A stretch of DNA of 64,000 bases from Paraeggerthella hongkongensis (GTDB lineage: Bacteria; Actinomycetota; Coriobacteriia; Coriobacteriales; Eggerthellaceae): the NCBI RefSeq assembly GCF_003726035.1, contig NZ_QICD01000001.1, positions 62,001-126,000 of the forward strand, given 5' to 3'. Within the stretch, counting starts at the first letter, position 1, and the number at the start of each line of letters is the position of its first letter. Under the pieces are notes generated by a model. The model saw nothing but the letters and a program-made list of their open reading frames with translations, was not told where the DNA came from and ran no database searches. Made by a program: the position numbers and the translations under genes. This document shows positions 1 to 9,307 of the stretch, in pieces.

Positions 1-80
1 ATCTGCGCTCGTTCGACGTAGCCGGCTATGTGTTCGACAAGGCGCGTTCTACCGACGATTGCCTGGTGTTTGTGCAGTAG
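1..80 (+). CDS. 3' end of an unknown gene (partial)
   Basis: An open frame enters from the left edge and ends at TAG 78-80. It gives about 26 residues ending in ...DDCLVFVQ. The piece is too short to assign to a family. It is followed by about 140 bases without a gene before the convergent Fic gene. It could be a chance open frame, but the codon composition is ordinary for this genome. Confidence 0.4.
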   Translation, partial: LRSFDVAGYVFDKARSTDDCLVFVQ

Positions 81-219
81 GGGCGGAAAGCGTTTGCGGC
101 GATCCTCGCTTTGCGAATCAGCGTTGGGCCGGCGGGCAAACGTCTGATGTCCTTGACGGCTTGCGGGCTTGGGTGCCCTCTTCCGGATCGGCTAGCTCTT
201 TTTGCGGTTTGGCGTACGG

Positions 220-1473
220 CTAACGGATCCCGGCCGCGTTCGCCACGCCGAACGTCTCTTCACCCTGGCTGCTCAGTTTGAACTTGAGCGGTCGGCGGCT
301 TGTCGTTTCAACAAGATCGGCCTGCTCTAGCTCGGATACGTACTTGCGAGTGCTTTGGGCTGTGACCTCAAGGTGCTTCGCGGCATCCTGCAACGTCACG
401 TCCGCGTTCGCGCCGAAAAGCGACACCTGCACCACTTGGTACAGCACATTGCATGCCCGCTCTGACAAGTCGAACTCAGCGCGCACGCTGCCGAGTTTTT
501 CTTCGGCTTTCATCAGTGCTTCCCGCTTTGCTTGCAGCTCGGCTACCAGCTCGTCCTGAGCCGTCCTGATCAAATTCATCATTTGCAGCACGAAGAACGT
601 GCCCTCGGCATGGTTAAGGGGGTGTTCAGTTACCGAAAACGCCTGGTAGTACACTCCTTTATGCTCGGCGATAACGCGCGAAAGCGATAGCGTGGTGGGT
701 AGGGACAGCGGACTGCTCAAGTACAGCGCTAGCAAGAATCGGCCCGTTCTCCCGTTTCCGTCATAAAAGGGGTGGATGTACTCGAACAGGTAATGCGAAA
801 GCAGCGCACTGTACAGTTCCGGCACTTCCTCGGAATTGACTAGCCTGATCATAGCGTTGAGGTGCGAGATTATGGCGGATTCGGGTTGCACGCCACGATG
901 GATGATCCGTTGCGAGGACGCCTTGACGTCCACGCCATCGGCGCGGAACAGCTGGCCGTCAAGCGCGTCGTCCGGGTCGAGCGTACCCGCCACGACGGCG
1001 TCGTACAGCGCACGGATATCCTCAGGAGTCTTGGGCGGCACGACGTCGCCGCTCGTCAGGCCAAGGTACAAGTGGGCGAATTCCATGAACTGCTTTGTCC
1101 GCCGATTTTCCCCGACAGGCTGCTCGATGCTGTCGATAGCCTCCCTGATCTGCTTGCGGGTGCTGCGAACGCCTTCCATTTCGTTCGTGCATACCACTTC
1201 GTCGACGATGAGGTTGCGTACGTAAGCGCCCCGCGCAATGCCGGGTAAGGCGCTCCATGATCTTGACACCTTTCGCTCGGCGCGAAGAACCTGCTCCGTG
1301 ACAAGAGACAGCTCGCGCGGCACGGCAAGAAAAAGCTCGCCTGTCTCTACGTTGATCCCGGTCCTGAATGACGAAGCGGCCGTGAGGCGCTTGCGGGCTT
1401 CGCGCTCGTTTTCACCCTTGCGATCGCTCGAGGCGTCTTCGTAAAACAGTCTGTCCATTCTTTTGTACGTCAT
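220..1473 (-). CDS. Fic family protein with C-terminal winged-helix domain
   Basis: 417 aa. Fic proteins transfer AMP or another nucleotide monophosphate to hydroxyl side chains of target proteins. The catalytic Fic motif HPFYDGNGRTGR is at about residues 234-245 with its His and second Arg intact. An upstream helix has T96-N-E-M-E100-G101, which fits the class II inhibitory motif (S/T)xxxE(G/N), so the enzyme is probably auto-inhibited. The last ~80 residues look like a winged helix (LEVTAQSTRKYVSELEQADL), as in Fic proteins that also bind DNA. The start at 1473 has an A/G-rich ribosome site. A 42-bp palindrome lies 50-90 bp upstream, so autoregulation is likely (inference). The target is unknown. 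There is no adjacent antitoxin-sized gene. Confidence 0.9.
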   Translation of the reverse strand: MTYKRMDRLFYEDASSDRKGENEREARKRLTAASSFRTGINVETGELFLAVPRELSLVTEQVLRAERKVSRSWSALPGIARGAYVRNLIVDEVVCTNEMEGVRSTRKQIREAIDSIEQPVGENRRTKQFMEFAHLYLGLTSGDVVPPKTPEDIRALYDAVVAGTLDPDDALDGQLFRADGVDVKASSQRIIHRGVQPESAIISHLNAMIRLVNSEEVPELYSALLSHYLFEYIHPFYDGNGRTGRFLLALYLSSPLSLPTTLSLSRVIAEHKGVYYQAFSVTEHPLNHAEGTFFVLQMMNLIRTAQDELVAELQAKREALMKAEEKLGSVRAEFDLSERACNVLYQVVQVSLFGANADVTLQDAAKHLEVTAQSTRKYVSELEQADLVETTSRRPLKFKLSSQGEETFGVANAAGIR

Positions 1474-1523
1474 ATCGTAAGACCTTTTTTCGAATGTTTT
1501 TCACGATTTTAACGCACGTCGAA

Positions 1524-1565
1524 CTCTCTAATAATGAAAAATCTAGATATTTCATTATTAGAGAG
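1524..1565. promoter_or_regulatory. 42-bp near-perfect palindrome, candidate operator of the Fic gene
   Basis: Two 16-base arms, CTCTCTAATAATGAAA and its reverse complement, surround a symmetric ATCT/AGAT centre. Only the 1540/1549 pair fails to match. It lies 51-92 bp upstream of the Fic start on the minus strand, next to a TAAAAT-like -10, so one arm would cover the -35 region. The AT-rich sequence and length fit an operator better than a terminator. Confidence 0.6.
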
Positions 1566-1824
1566 CATCTCAAGGCATTTTATGATGAATGAGCCTGTCC
1601 GGTAGCGGTTGGTCAATAGCTTAAAAACGCGGATCAACGCGAAGGAGACTCTCGACGACGTCGAGGAAGCTTGCGAAGGGAGCGCGGCTTCGATCTGCTG
1701 ATGCAGGAGAGGCGTTGCTCGTCCGCTTGCGATTAAAGCAATCGAAGTTGAACCCCAGGGGCTTGATCGCGTCTGCGAAGTCGTGAAGTCGATCGATAAT
1801 GCTTCGCTTTCGCGCCGCAATCAC

Positions 1825-1830
1825 TATAAT
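1825..1830 (+). promoter_or_regulatory. -10 box of the leuS promoter
   Basis: A perfect TATAAT stands 72 bp before the leuS start. The -35 position at the usual spacing is poor. The rest of 1566-1824 shows no supported gene, only a short coding-like stretch around 1624-1702 ending in a stop, possibly the tail of a lost gene. Confidence 0.5.
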
Positions 1831-1902
1831 GGGAACATTCGCGAATAAACGACCCCCTGCGCGGACGCGCGCGGGCGGTGCCGACCTGACGAGGAAAGCA
1901 AC

Positions 1903-4482
1903 ATGACCATGAAACCTTACAACCCGCACGAGATCGAGCCCCGTTGGCAGCAGGAATGGGCCGACACCGACCTCAACAAAGTGGCCGAAGATGCATCGAA
2001 GCCTAAGAAGTACGTGCTCGAAATGTTCCCGTATCCTTCGGGCGACATCCACATGGGCCACGTGCGCAACTACACCATCGGCGACGTGATCGCGCGCTAT
2101 TCCAAGATGCGCGGCTTCGACGTGCTGCACCCCATGGGTTGGGACGCGTTCGGCTTGCCGGCCGAGAACGCGGCCATCAAACATAACAGCCATCCGGCTA
2201 CGTGGACGTATGCCAACATCGAAACCCAGAAGGCCAGTTTCAAGCGCATGGGCTTTTCGTACGACTGGGACCGCACCGTGGTGGCGTGCGATCCCGAATA
2301 CTATCGCTGGGGCCAGTGGATCTTTCTCCAGATGTGGAAGAAGGGCCTGGTCGAGCGTCGCAACAGTCCGGTGAACTGGTGCCCGAACTGCGAAACCGTG
2401 CTGGCGAACGAGCAGGTGACCGAGGGCGAGTGCTGGCGTTGCCACGGTGCGGTCGAGAAGCGCGACCTGACGCAGTGGTACTTTAAGATCACCGATTATG
2501 CGCAGGAACTGCTTGACGACCTGGATCAGCTTGATGGCTGGCCCGATCGCGTCAAGCAAATGCAGGCGAACTGGATCGGCCGCTCCGAGGGCGCAGAGGT
2601 CACGTTCACGTTGTGCGGGCCCGACGGCGAGGTTCCGGCCAACCCGACCGACGATGACCTGATCACCGTGTTCACCACGCGTCCCGACACGCTGTTCGGC
2701 TGCTCGTTCTTCCTGTTGGCTCCCGAATACAAGGGTCTTATGGATCTGGTCGAGGGGACGGAATACGAAGCTGCCGTCCGAGAGGTGGTCGAGCAGGCGT
2801 CCAAGGTGAGCGCCGTCGAGCGCGCGCAGGGCGATCGGGAGAAGCACGGCGCGTTCACCGGCCGTTACATGGTGAACCCCATCAACGGTGAAAAGGTGCC
2901 GGTGTGGGTGGCCGACTACATTGTGAGCGATTACGGCACTGGCGCGGTCATGGCCGTGCCGTGCGGCGATCAGCGCGACTTCGAATTCGCCCGCAAGTAC
3001 GACCTGCCTATCATTCCCATCATTCTGGGAGAGGACGATCCGTTGTTCGCCCAGTTGAACGGGGTGCAGGATCGTCGTGTCACTTCGGTCGATTGGGATC
3101 ATGCTTACGACGCCGAGGGCGTGCTGGTGCAGTCCGGCACGTACACGGGCATGGCGGGCGGCAAGCATAGCCCGGCTGTGGATGCGATCATCGCCGACCT
3201 TGAGGCGGCCGGCAAGGGCCGCACGAAGGTGGAGTTCCGCCTGCGCGACTGGCTCATCAGCCGTCAGCGATACTGGGGCGATCCCATTCCCGCCATCCAT
3301 TGCCCGACGTGCGGCTTGGTGCCCGTGCCCGAAGAGGACCTTCCGGTGCGTCTGCCCGAGGATATCGATTTGGCCGCTGGCGAGACGCTGGCCACGCACG
3401 AGGGCTTCGTGAACACGACGTGCCCCGTATGCGGCGGCCCGGCCAAGCGCGAGACCGACACCATGGATACGTTCACGTGCTCGAGCTGGTACTACCTGCG
3501 CTACACCGATCCTCACAACGACGAATTGCCGTTCGACCCCGCGAAGGCGAATCGCTGGATGCAAGTTGACCAGTACATCGGCGGCATCGAGCATGCCATT
3601 TTGCACCTCCTGTACAGCCGCTTCTTCACGAAGGTGCTGCGCGATCTGGGATTGCTGAACGTGGACGAGCCGTTCGCGAACCTGCTGTGCCAGGGCATGG
3701 TCAAGGACGAGCACGGCGAGACCATGTCGAAGTCGAAGGGCAACGTGATTGCTCCCGAGGACATGATCGCCGAATACGGAACCGACGCCGTACGCGCGTA
3801 CATCCTGTTCATGGCTCCGCCTGACAAGGATCTGCTGTGGGATGAAGGCGGTCTGGCTGGCATCTACAAGTTCATGAACCGTGCATGGCGCATCGTGTGC
3901 GACTTGATGGGCGCTGCCGACGACGAAACGTTGTTCCAAGCGGGCTCGTCGGAAGACGAGGGCAGCAAGGCGTTCGAGAAGCTGGTGCGCGAGCGCCATC
4001 GCGTGGTGGGCAAAGTGGCCGACGACTTCGATCGCAACAACTTCAACACGGCGCTTGCCGCCATCATGGAGCTGACGAACGCGACGAGCGACTACGTGCG
4101 CAAATGCTCTGCAGAAGATCGTGCCGCGAGCGCGTCGATGCATGCGTTCGATCGCGAGGTTGCCGAGGTCATCGTCAAGCTCATGGCGCCGTTCGCCCCG
4201 CACTGGGCCGAAGAGCTGTGGCACGACGTGCTGGGCAATGAAGGATCGGTGCACGTGCAGCCTTGGCCTGATTTTGATCCCGAGCAAGCGAAGGCTGACG
4301 AAGTGGAGCTTGCGGTGCAGGTGAACGGCAAGGTGAAGGCAAAGATCACGGTTGCTGCCGACGCTGCCGAAGACGACATCAAGGCCGATGGCTTGGCTGC
4401 CGTCGAGGTTGCCTTGGCGGGCAAAGACGTCAAAAAGGTCGTCGTGGTTCCCGGCCGTTTGGTCAATATCGTGGCGAAGTAG
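1903..4482 (+). CDS. leuS: Leucyl-tRNA synthetase
   Basis: 859 aa, full length for bacterial LeuRS. It charges tRNA-Leu with leucine in the cytoplasm. The class I signatures are present: the HIGH-type motif HMGH at residues 50-53 and the KMSKS-type motif MSKSKG starting at 608. Between them lie zinc-ribbon-like CxxC pairs (CPNC, CWRCH, CPTC, CPVC) and the editing domain with TTRPDTLFG. The start ATG 1903 follows GAGGAAAG; a second ATG two codons on is possible. A strong hairpin follows the stop, so the gene is probably a single transcription unit. Confidence 0.98.
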   Translation: MTMKPYNPHEIEPRWQQEWADTDLNKVAEDASKPKKYVLEMFPYPSGDIHMGHVRNYTIGDVIARYSKMRGFDVLHPMGWDAFGLPAENAAIKHNSHPATWTYANIETQKASFKRMGFSYDWDRTVVACDPEYYRWGQWIFLQMWKKGLVERRNSPVNWCPNCETVLANEQVTEGECWRCHGAVEKRDLTQWYFKITDYAQELLDDLDQLDGWPDRVKQMQANWIGRSEGAEVTFTLCGPDGEVPANPTDDDLITVFTTRPDTLFGCSFFLLAPEYKGLMDLVEGTEYEAAVREVVEQASKVSAVERAQGDREKHGAFTGRYMVNPINGEKVPVWVADYIVSDYGTGAVMAVPCGDQRDFEFARKYDLPIIPIILGEDDPLFAQLNGVQDRRVTSVDWDHAYDAEGVLVQSGTYTGMAGGKHSPAVDAIIADLEAAGKGRTKVEFRLRDWLISRQRYWGDPIPAIHCPTCGLVPVPEEDLPVRLPEDIDLAAGETLATHEGFVNTTCPVCGGPAKRETDTMDTFTCSSWYYLRYTDPHNDELPFDPAKANRWMQVDQYIGGIEHAILHLLYSRFFTKVLRDLGLLNVDEPFANLLCQGMVKDEHGETMSKSKGNVIAPEDMIAEYGTDAVRAYILFMAPPDKDLLWDEGGLAGIYKFMNRAWRIVCDLMGAADDETLFQAGSSEDEGSKAFEKLVRERHRVVGKVADDFDRNNFNTALAAIMELTNATSDYVRKCSAEDRAASASMHAFDREVAEVIVKLMAPFAPHWAEELWHDVLGNEGSVHVQPWPDFDPEQAKADEVELAVQVNGKVKAKITVAADAAEDDIKADGLAAVEVALAGKDVKKVVVVPGRLVNIVAK

Positions 4483-4505
4483 GATAACAGACAAGGCGAA
4501 TAATG

Positions 4506-4537
4506 CGAAAGGGGCTCGGATATCCGAGCCCCTTTCG
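4506..4537. terminator. Perfect 32-bp palindrome, terminator of leuS and FR1
   Basis: CGAAAGGGGCTCGGAT is followed directly by its exact reverse complement. It lies between the ends of two convergent genes (4482 on plus, 4567 on minus) and can act in both directions. The flanking A and T runs are short, so it may not be a classical U-tract terminator. Confidence 0.75.
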
Positions 4538-4566
4538 TTGAAGGGGAGGGAGGGTTTGACGAAGCG

Positions 4567-6381
4567 TTATCCTGCGTAGTCGGCGGCGTTGTTTCCTGCT
4601 ATGCGACCGAACGTGTAAATGTCTGCCATGGATGTGGATCCCAGGCGGTTCGTTCCCATTTTGTGGCCGGCGACTTCGCCCGCGGCGAAGAGTCCGGGGA
4701 TAGGTTTGTTGTCGGCGCTGAGCACTTCGGCGTTCGGGTTGATGTGCAGGCCTCCCATGGTGTAGTGCACGGCCGGTTTGTAGGCCATGATGTAATACGG
4801 CGGCGTATCGATCTTGTGCATAGCCCCGCGGTAAGCGAAGTCAGGATCAGAGCCCGCATCTACGTATCCATTCCACTGCTCGATTGTCTTCGCGAGTGCG
4901 CTGGCATCGATGCCGAAAGGTTCGCAGGCTTCTTCGAGCGTATCTGCCTTCGTGCAAAGATTCCGTGAAACGAGGTTTTCAAATTCGTCTGCATGGATGT
5001 CGACTACTTTAGTCTCGTCTGCAGCCGCCTGATCCCAGATTTCGTAAGCGCGCTCGTCGGTCTGTTTGAGAATGGCTTTGGACAAAACGTCTCGTCGGCC
5101 AAGTTCTTCGACGAAGCGCTTTCCTTCTTTGTTGAACATGACCGTGCGCTCGTCCAGACGCATGTCGTCCAAATACAGCAGCGCGCCGGTGTTTACGTCG
5201 CAGATGGGATAGGTTTGGATGAGCTCCATATCTACGAGCTCGGCACCGATAGCGGAGGCCATGGTAAGACCATCTCCCTGCGCTCCCACCGAGTCGGTTG
5301 AGTTGAATTGCTTTCCAAACTCAGGATTTGCCTTTTCGCGCATTTCGACGTTCGCGCCAAACCCGCCGCATGCTAGTACGACGGCTTTGCATTCGAAGGC
5401 GTATTCGTCGCCGGTGACGGTGTTCGTTGCCTTGATGCCGATAATGCCTCCATCCGCATCTTGCACGAGCGCGGTTGCTTTCGTGTTGTCGATGAGCGTG
5501 ATGTCATCGATCGACTGGGCCCGGGAGGTCAGCTTGGTCGTCATGGCATTGCCGATGTGTCCCGAAGGAATGATGGAGCGCTTGACCGAATGACCGCCGA
5601 AGAACAGCAGATTATGCTCCCAAGATATTCCTCCCTCGTAAGTGAGCCATTGTGCTGCGTCGTACACGCCGTTGGCGATGACGTTCACCAAGGCAGGGTC
5701 GCCGCGGTGGTCCCCGCCTTCCAGCATGTCGTTTGCCAGTTGTTCGGGGCTGTCGCTTAATCCTGAGTTTTGCTGAATCCAATTTCCGGGCACGGCCATC
5801 TCTCCTCCGGACAATGCGGTGGAACCCCCGAATACCCCTAACTTCTCCATGAGCAACACTTTCTTGCCTTTGTTGGCTGCGCTAATAGCGGCGGTAAATC
5901 CTGCGCCGCCTGCCCCCACGACTGCAACATCAAACGCTGTGGGGATATCGCTTTCTGGTTGCTGCACGGCTTTATCGCGTTTCTTCCATTCGGATGACTT
6001 TTCGCCCGCCTTATCAAGCGCTTCGGCAACGGCGGTGAGGTACGCCATGCTGGATAACGAGGCGCCCGTCACGACGTCAACGTTCAACGTTTGATTGTCG
6101 ACGATGAGCTTGCCTAGCTTTTCCATGCATACATCGCCCAATCCTGCGGATTCGCGAGAATCCAATACGTCAATACGCTCGATGACCCCATCTTTCGTGA
6201 CCACTTCGATTTGTATAGCACCGTGTTTTCCCATGCCGCCGCCGACGGTTGCGGTGCTTGCGTCGGCAGAACGCTCTTTCTCGGCCTTCCCTGATGGCGC
6301 GCATCCGCTCAATGTCAGCGCGCTTCCTGCCGTCGCTAGTGCAGCACCCGTAAGAAACTGCCTACGTGAAAGCTCTGTCAT
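4567..6381 (-). CDS. FR1: Tat-exported FMN/FAD flavoprotein reductase (fumarate/urocanate reductase-like)
   Basis: 604 aa. This family reduces the double bond of fumarate-like or urocanate-like acceptors outside the membrane. The N-terminus has a Tat motif (SRRQFLTG) and a lipobox (LSGC, Cys27), so it should be a lipid-anchored extracytoplasmic protein. Residues ~50-122 form an FMN-binding domain with the flavinylation-type motif TGASLSS. The FAD domain starts at DVAVVGAGGAG (151-161). The C-terminus has HYTMGGL and TNRLGS motifs of the catalytic domain. It has no cytochrome domain, so electrons must come from another protein. It is clearly paralogous to FR3 and divergent from LuxR-A. AGGAGG precedes the start. 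The substrate cannot be named from sequence. Confidence 0.88.
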   Translation of the reverse strand: MTELSRRQFLTGAALATAGSALTLSGCAPSGKAEKERSADASTATVGGGMGKHGAIQIEVVTKDGVIERIDVLDSRESAGLGDVCMEKLGKLIVDNQTLNVDVVTGASLSSMAYLTAVAEALDKAGEKSSEWKKRDKAVQQPESDIPTAFDVAVVGAGGAGFTAAISAANKGKKVLLMEKLGVFGGSTALSGGEMAVPGNWIQQNSGLSDSPEQLANDMLEGGDHRGDPALVNVIANGVYDAAQWLTYEGGISWEHNLLFFGGHSVKRSIIPSGHIGNAMTTKLTSRAQSIDDITLIDNTKATALVQDADGGIIGIKATNTVTGDEYAFECKAVVLACGGFGANVEMREKANPEFGKQFNSTDSVGAQGDGLTMASAIGAELVDMELIQTYPICDVNTGALLYLDDMRLDERTVMFNKEGKRFVEELGRRDVLSKAILKQTDERAYEIWDQAAADETKVVDIHADEFENLVSRNLCTKADTLEEACEPFGIDASALAKTIEQWNGYVDAGSDPDFAYRGAMHKIDTPPYYIMAYKPAVHYTMGGLHINPNAEVLSADNKPIPGLFAAGEVAGHKMGTNRLGSTSMADIYTFGRIAGNNAADYAG

Positions 6382-6502
6382 TTTTGTTCATCCTCCTTGT
6401 TGTATCCAGTCCCGCCTCCCATGATGCGTCGGCCTTTTCGGCTGCGCTGTTCGGGACGACGAGAACATAGCACCGCAGCGTCGCACCGGATGGTCGTCGA
6501 AG

Positions 6503-6544
6503 GGGTTCAATATGTAACCCGGCCCTGGTTTAAATAGGTAACCC
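6503..6544. promoter_or_regulatory. Two tandem palindromic sites between FR1 and LuxR-A
   Basis: Site 1 at 6503-6520 reads GGGTTCAATATGTAACCC and site 2 at 6527-6544 reads GGTTTAAATAGGTAACCC. Both are inverted repeats of the type GGGTTnAA-TAnGTAACCC, with centres 24 bp apart (a little over two helical turns). They lie in the divergent FR1/LuxR-A promoter region and are natural candidates for LuxR-A binding (inference). Confidence 0.6.
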
Positions 6545-6620
6545 TGGGTAAAACGCTCGGTGCGACGCATGTTTTCAGGGTAAGATGAGGAACCGAAATT
6601 GCAGGAAGGGGAGGTTCTGC

Positions 6621-8024
6621 ATGAAGGAGCCGTATGACCGCTGGAAGGACATGCTCATACGCATCGGGTCTATGCCCGTTGCGTTTCTCGGTATTGGGTT
6701 GTATCGTGCGTGGCTTGCGACGTTTTTTCGGTATGGCGCATTTCCTACCATCGACTTTTTTGATTATGCGTTATTCGAAGGTGCCATAGGCGTTGCGTCG
6801 TTTGCGGTTGTCTTTCTTGCGCGCCGCGTTACTCCGCTCTGGTCGAACCGGGTAGCGGTTGTCCTGGTTGCTGTCGGCATGGTGGGCGGTTCGGCGCTGT
6901 GCGTCATTGCGTGTTTCTGGGTGCAGATTGCGATGCTCAAATATCTTGGGCTTATGTTGGCGGGCGCGGGACTCGGATTGCTCATTCTTATGTGGACAGA
7001 GTTTTTCGGATCGCTTAACCCCATGCGTGTGGCTGCATATTATGCTGCGGCTATTTTTTTGGGAGAGGTTCTCAAGTGGCTGTTCAGTGGGTTAGAACCG
7101 GCGTATATTGCCGTGTTTTCCGTAACTCTTCCGCTTGTCTCTCTTGATTGGGTGCGCCGCTCCATGAAGCGTCTGCCGGAAATCGACCTACCTAAACCCA
7201 TGGGCAAGTCAGGACTTTCCGAAGTTCCTTGGAAACCGATTGCGCTCATGGGAATCTGCACGTTTGCGACAGGGTTTGGGGTTCTTCCTGACCAGCCTTT
7301 AGCGATGGGGAACACCGTGGGCACGATGTCGGTTGCTGCGCTCGTGTTCTTCGGCGTTCTTTCGTCGTCGAAGTGGTTTAACTTCGACACCATATATCAA
7401 CTGGCGTTTCCTCTCATGATCGTGGGACTTTTGCTCATTGCTCCACAATTCTCGCTCGATGCGAAAACGGTAGCGGGTTGCTACGATGCGGGTTATACCA
7501 TGTTGTCCATTTTCATCATGATTGTTTTGAGCAATATCACGTACCGATTCGGCATTTCGGCTGCCTGGTTGAATGGCATTGAGCGTGGTATTCGCTACTT
7601 GGTGGAAGCAGGAGGTTGGAGTTTATTTGCGGTTACCTCCTTTTACCTGCCGAAAGATATCGTAACGGGAGTGCATCTGGGGATCGTGGCGGTTGTGGCA
7701 TTGGCGTTTGCGGTGCTGTTCTTTACGGAAAAACGGTTGTCTGCCAAATGGGGCATCAATCTGAAGCAAAGCTCCGATGGCGATGACGTATTCTCGCCGG
7801 GATTGCTCGCTATGCGCGTGTCCGACTTGTCGCGCGAGCATAGCTTGAGTCCGCGTGAGGAAGAAGTGCTGCAGTTGCTTGCACGCAAAGGAACCTCGGC
7901 GCAGATCGAGGAGAACTTGTTTGTAGCACGCGGTACGGTGAAAGCCCATACGAGTCGCATTTATCGCAAGCTTGGGGTTCACAGCCGGGACGAGCTTTAT
8001 GAGTTGTTGGGCATTGAGGACTGA
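6621..8024 (+). CDS. LuxR-A: membrane-embedded LuxR-type regulator
   Basis: 467 aa. About 12 hydrophobic segments fill residues ~15-385, and the last ~65 residues are a LuxR/GerE HTH (LSPREEEVLQLL...ARGTVKAHTSRIYRKLGV). This is the Coriobacteriia type of one-component regulator in which an MFS-like membrane domain is joined to a cytoplasmic DNA-binding domain. The start at 6621 is chosen over an in-frame ATG 36 bases earlier because AGGGGAGG lies 6 bases before it. It is divergent from FR1 and probably its activator. The Old Yellow Enzyme gene follows within 33 bases. Confidence 0.85.
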   Translation: MKEPYDRWKDMLIRIGSMPVAFLGIGLYRAWLATFFRYGAFPTIDFFDYALFEGAIGVASFAVVFLARRVTPLWSNRVAVVLVAVGMVGGSALCVIACFWVQIAMLKYLGLMLAGAGLGLLILMWTEFFGSLNPMRVAAYYAAAIFLGEVLKWLFSGLEPAYIAVFSVTLPLVSLDWVRRSMKRLPEIDLPKPMGKSGLSEVPWKPIALMGICTFATGFGVLPDQPLAMGNTVGTMSVAALVFFGVLSSSKWFNFDTIYQLAFPLMIVGLLLIAPQFSLDAKTVAGCYDAGYTMLSIFIMIVLSNITYRFGISAAWLNGIERGIRYLVEAGGWSLFAVTSFYLPKDIVTGVHLGIVAVVALAFAVLFFTEKRLSAKWGINLKQSSDGDDVFSPGLLAMRVSDLSREHSLSPREEEVLQLLARKGTSAQIEENLFVARGTVKAHTSRIYRKLGVHSRDELYELLGIED

Positions 8025-8056
8025 CGAGGGTGAAAATGTGCGAAGGGGACGGCTTG

Positions 8057-9112
8057 ATGAATGCGTTGTTCGAGAGCCTGGAGATAGAGACGCTCCGGGC
8101 GCGAAATAAGTTTGTGCGTGCGGCAACCTACGAAGGATTGGCTACCGACGATGGGCGCATGACCCCGGAACTGCAGGCTGTCTACAAGGAGCTCGCCTGC
8201 GGCGAAGTGGGCACGATCATCGTGGGTTACGCGTATGTCACGCGCGACGAGCAGCCGAACCCGCGCATGCTCGGCATCTACGACGATTCGTTCGTTCCTG
8301 CGTACCGCGCGTTCGTTGACGACCTGCATGCTCAAGGCGCATGCGTTGTTTCGCAGATCGTGTACGGCGGTTCTGCCACCAGGCTCGATCCTCCTAGCGC
8401 TCGGATCCTCGGCCCGTCTTCCGTCGCCAATCCGAAGACCGGCGTCGTCCCCGTGGAGGCGACGGCGGCCGACCTGCAAACGCTTGCGCATGCGTTTGCG
8501 GATGCCGCCGCGCGCGCCCAGGTTGCAGGGTTCGACGGCGTGGAACTGCATGCGGCGCACGGCTACCTGCTCAGCCAGTTTTTGAACCCGCTGCTCAACA
8601 GGCGCACGGACGCGTACGGCGGATCGCTCGAACATCGCGCCCGCTTCCTAACCGAGGTCGTCGATGCCGTTCGTGATCGAGTGGGTAAGGCGTTTCCCCT
8701 GATCGTGAAGCTGAACAGCTCTGACGGCGTGGAGGGCGGCTTGACCGAAAGCGAAAGCGTAGAGGTGGCGAAGCTGCTTGAGGCGCATGGCGTGTCGGCT
8801 ATCGACGTAAGCGGGAATTGGCGTTCCTGTCGGACGAAAGACTACGCCGGCGAGCCGTTTTTTGCTCCCTACGCGCAGCGTCTTGCGCGCGAGCTTGGCA
8901 TTCCCGTGATCTTGACGGGCGGCAATCGCAGCTTTGCTGCGATGGAGCGCCTTGCAGCGGAAGGCGGCATCGCGGGCTTCGGCTTGTGCCGCCCGCTTAT
9001 TTGCGAGCCGCGCCTCGTGCGGCGGTGGCGGGCCGACTCGAACGCCGTCCCGCGATGCGTATCGTGCAACGGGTGCAGTTCCTCGCCAGGACATCGCTGC
9101 ATAGTGCCGTAG
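8057..9112 (+). CDS. Old Yellow Enzyme family NADH:flavin oxidoreductase, single-domain form with C-terminal cysteines
   Basis: 351 aa. An FMN-dependent TIM barrel that reduces activated C=C bonds or similar groups. The family signature around GVELHAAHGYLLSQF and NRRTDAYGGS (about residues 170-190) is intact. After the barrel the protein ends in CVSCNGC...C, which resembles the 4Fe-4S ligand pattern of the 2,4-dienoyl-CoA reductase branch, yet the FAD/NAD domains of that branch are missing. ATG 8057 follows GAAGGGGA; a GTG at 8030 in frame is the alternative. It lies just downstream of LuxR-A and may share its transcript. No Tat signal, so cytoplasmic. Confidence 0.85.
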   Translation: MNALFESLEIETLRARNKFVRAATYEGLATDDGRMTPELQAVYKELACGEVGTIIVGYAYVTRDEQPNPRMLGIYDDSFVPAYRAFVDDLHAQGACVVSQIVYGGSATRLDPPSARILGPSSVANPKTGVVPVEATAADLQTLAHAFADAAARAQVAGFDGVELHAAHGYLLSQFLNPLLNRRTDAYGGSLEHRARFLTEVVDAVRDRVGKAFPLIVKLNSSDGVEGGLTESESVEVAKLLEAHGVSAIDVSGNWRSCRTKDYAGEPFFAPYAQRLARELGIPVILTGGNRSFAAMERLAAEGGIAGFGLCRPLICEPRLVRRWRADSNAVPRCVSCNGCSSSPGHRCIVP

Positions 9113-9268
9113 GCGTTCGCACTGGCGCTAGGCTGAAGTCGATAAGGATTGAAATCTGGGCGAGCGAAACGGGGCGACCGGCCGGTGGCTGGAAGTACGC
9201 CTTCGGGGGCTCTGTCTCGCAGTTTGCGTGGATTCCCCCTTGAGTTTCGATGGCGAAGGCCGATGCAG

Positions 9269-9299
9269 TTGCGCGAAAAGGCCGCTCCTTTGCTATCAT
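9269..9299 (+). promoter_or_regulatory. Promoter of the YdcF-like gene, probably leaderless
   Basis: TTGCGC (9269-9274) and TATCAT (9294-9299) are spaced 19 bp. The -10 box is only 8 bases from ATG 9308 and no Shine-Dalgarno sequence is present, so transcription would start at or next to the start codon. Confidence 0.45.
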
Positions 9300-9307
9300 C
9301 GACGCCT

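Noticed and set aside
1621-4494. 957-codon open frame on the minus strand across leuS
   Set aside because: It mirrors leuS codon positions, has no domain signatures, and leuS itself is certain. Long antisense frames are common at this G+C content.
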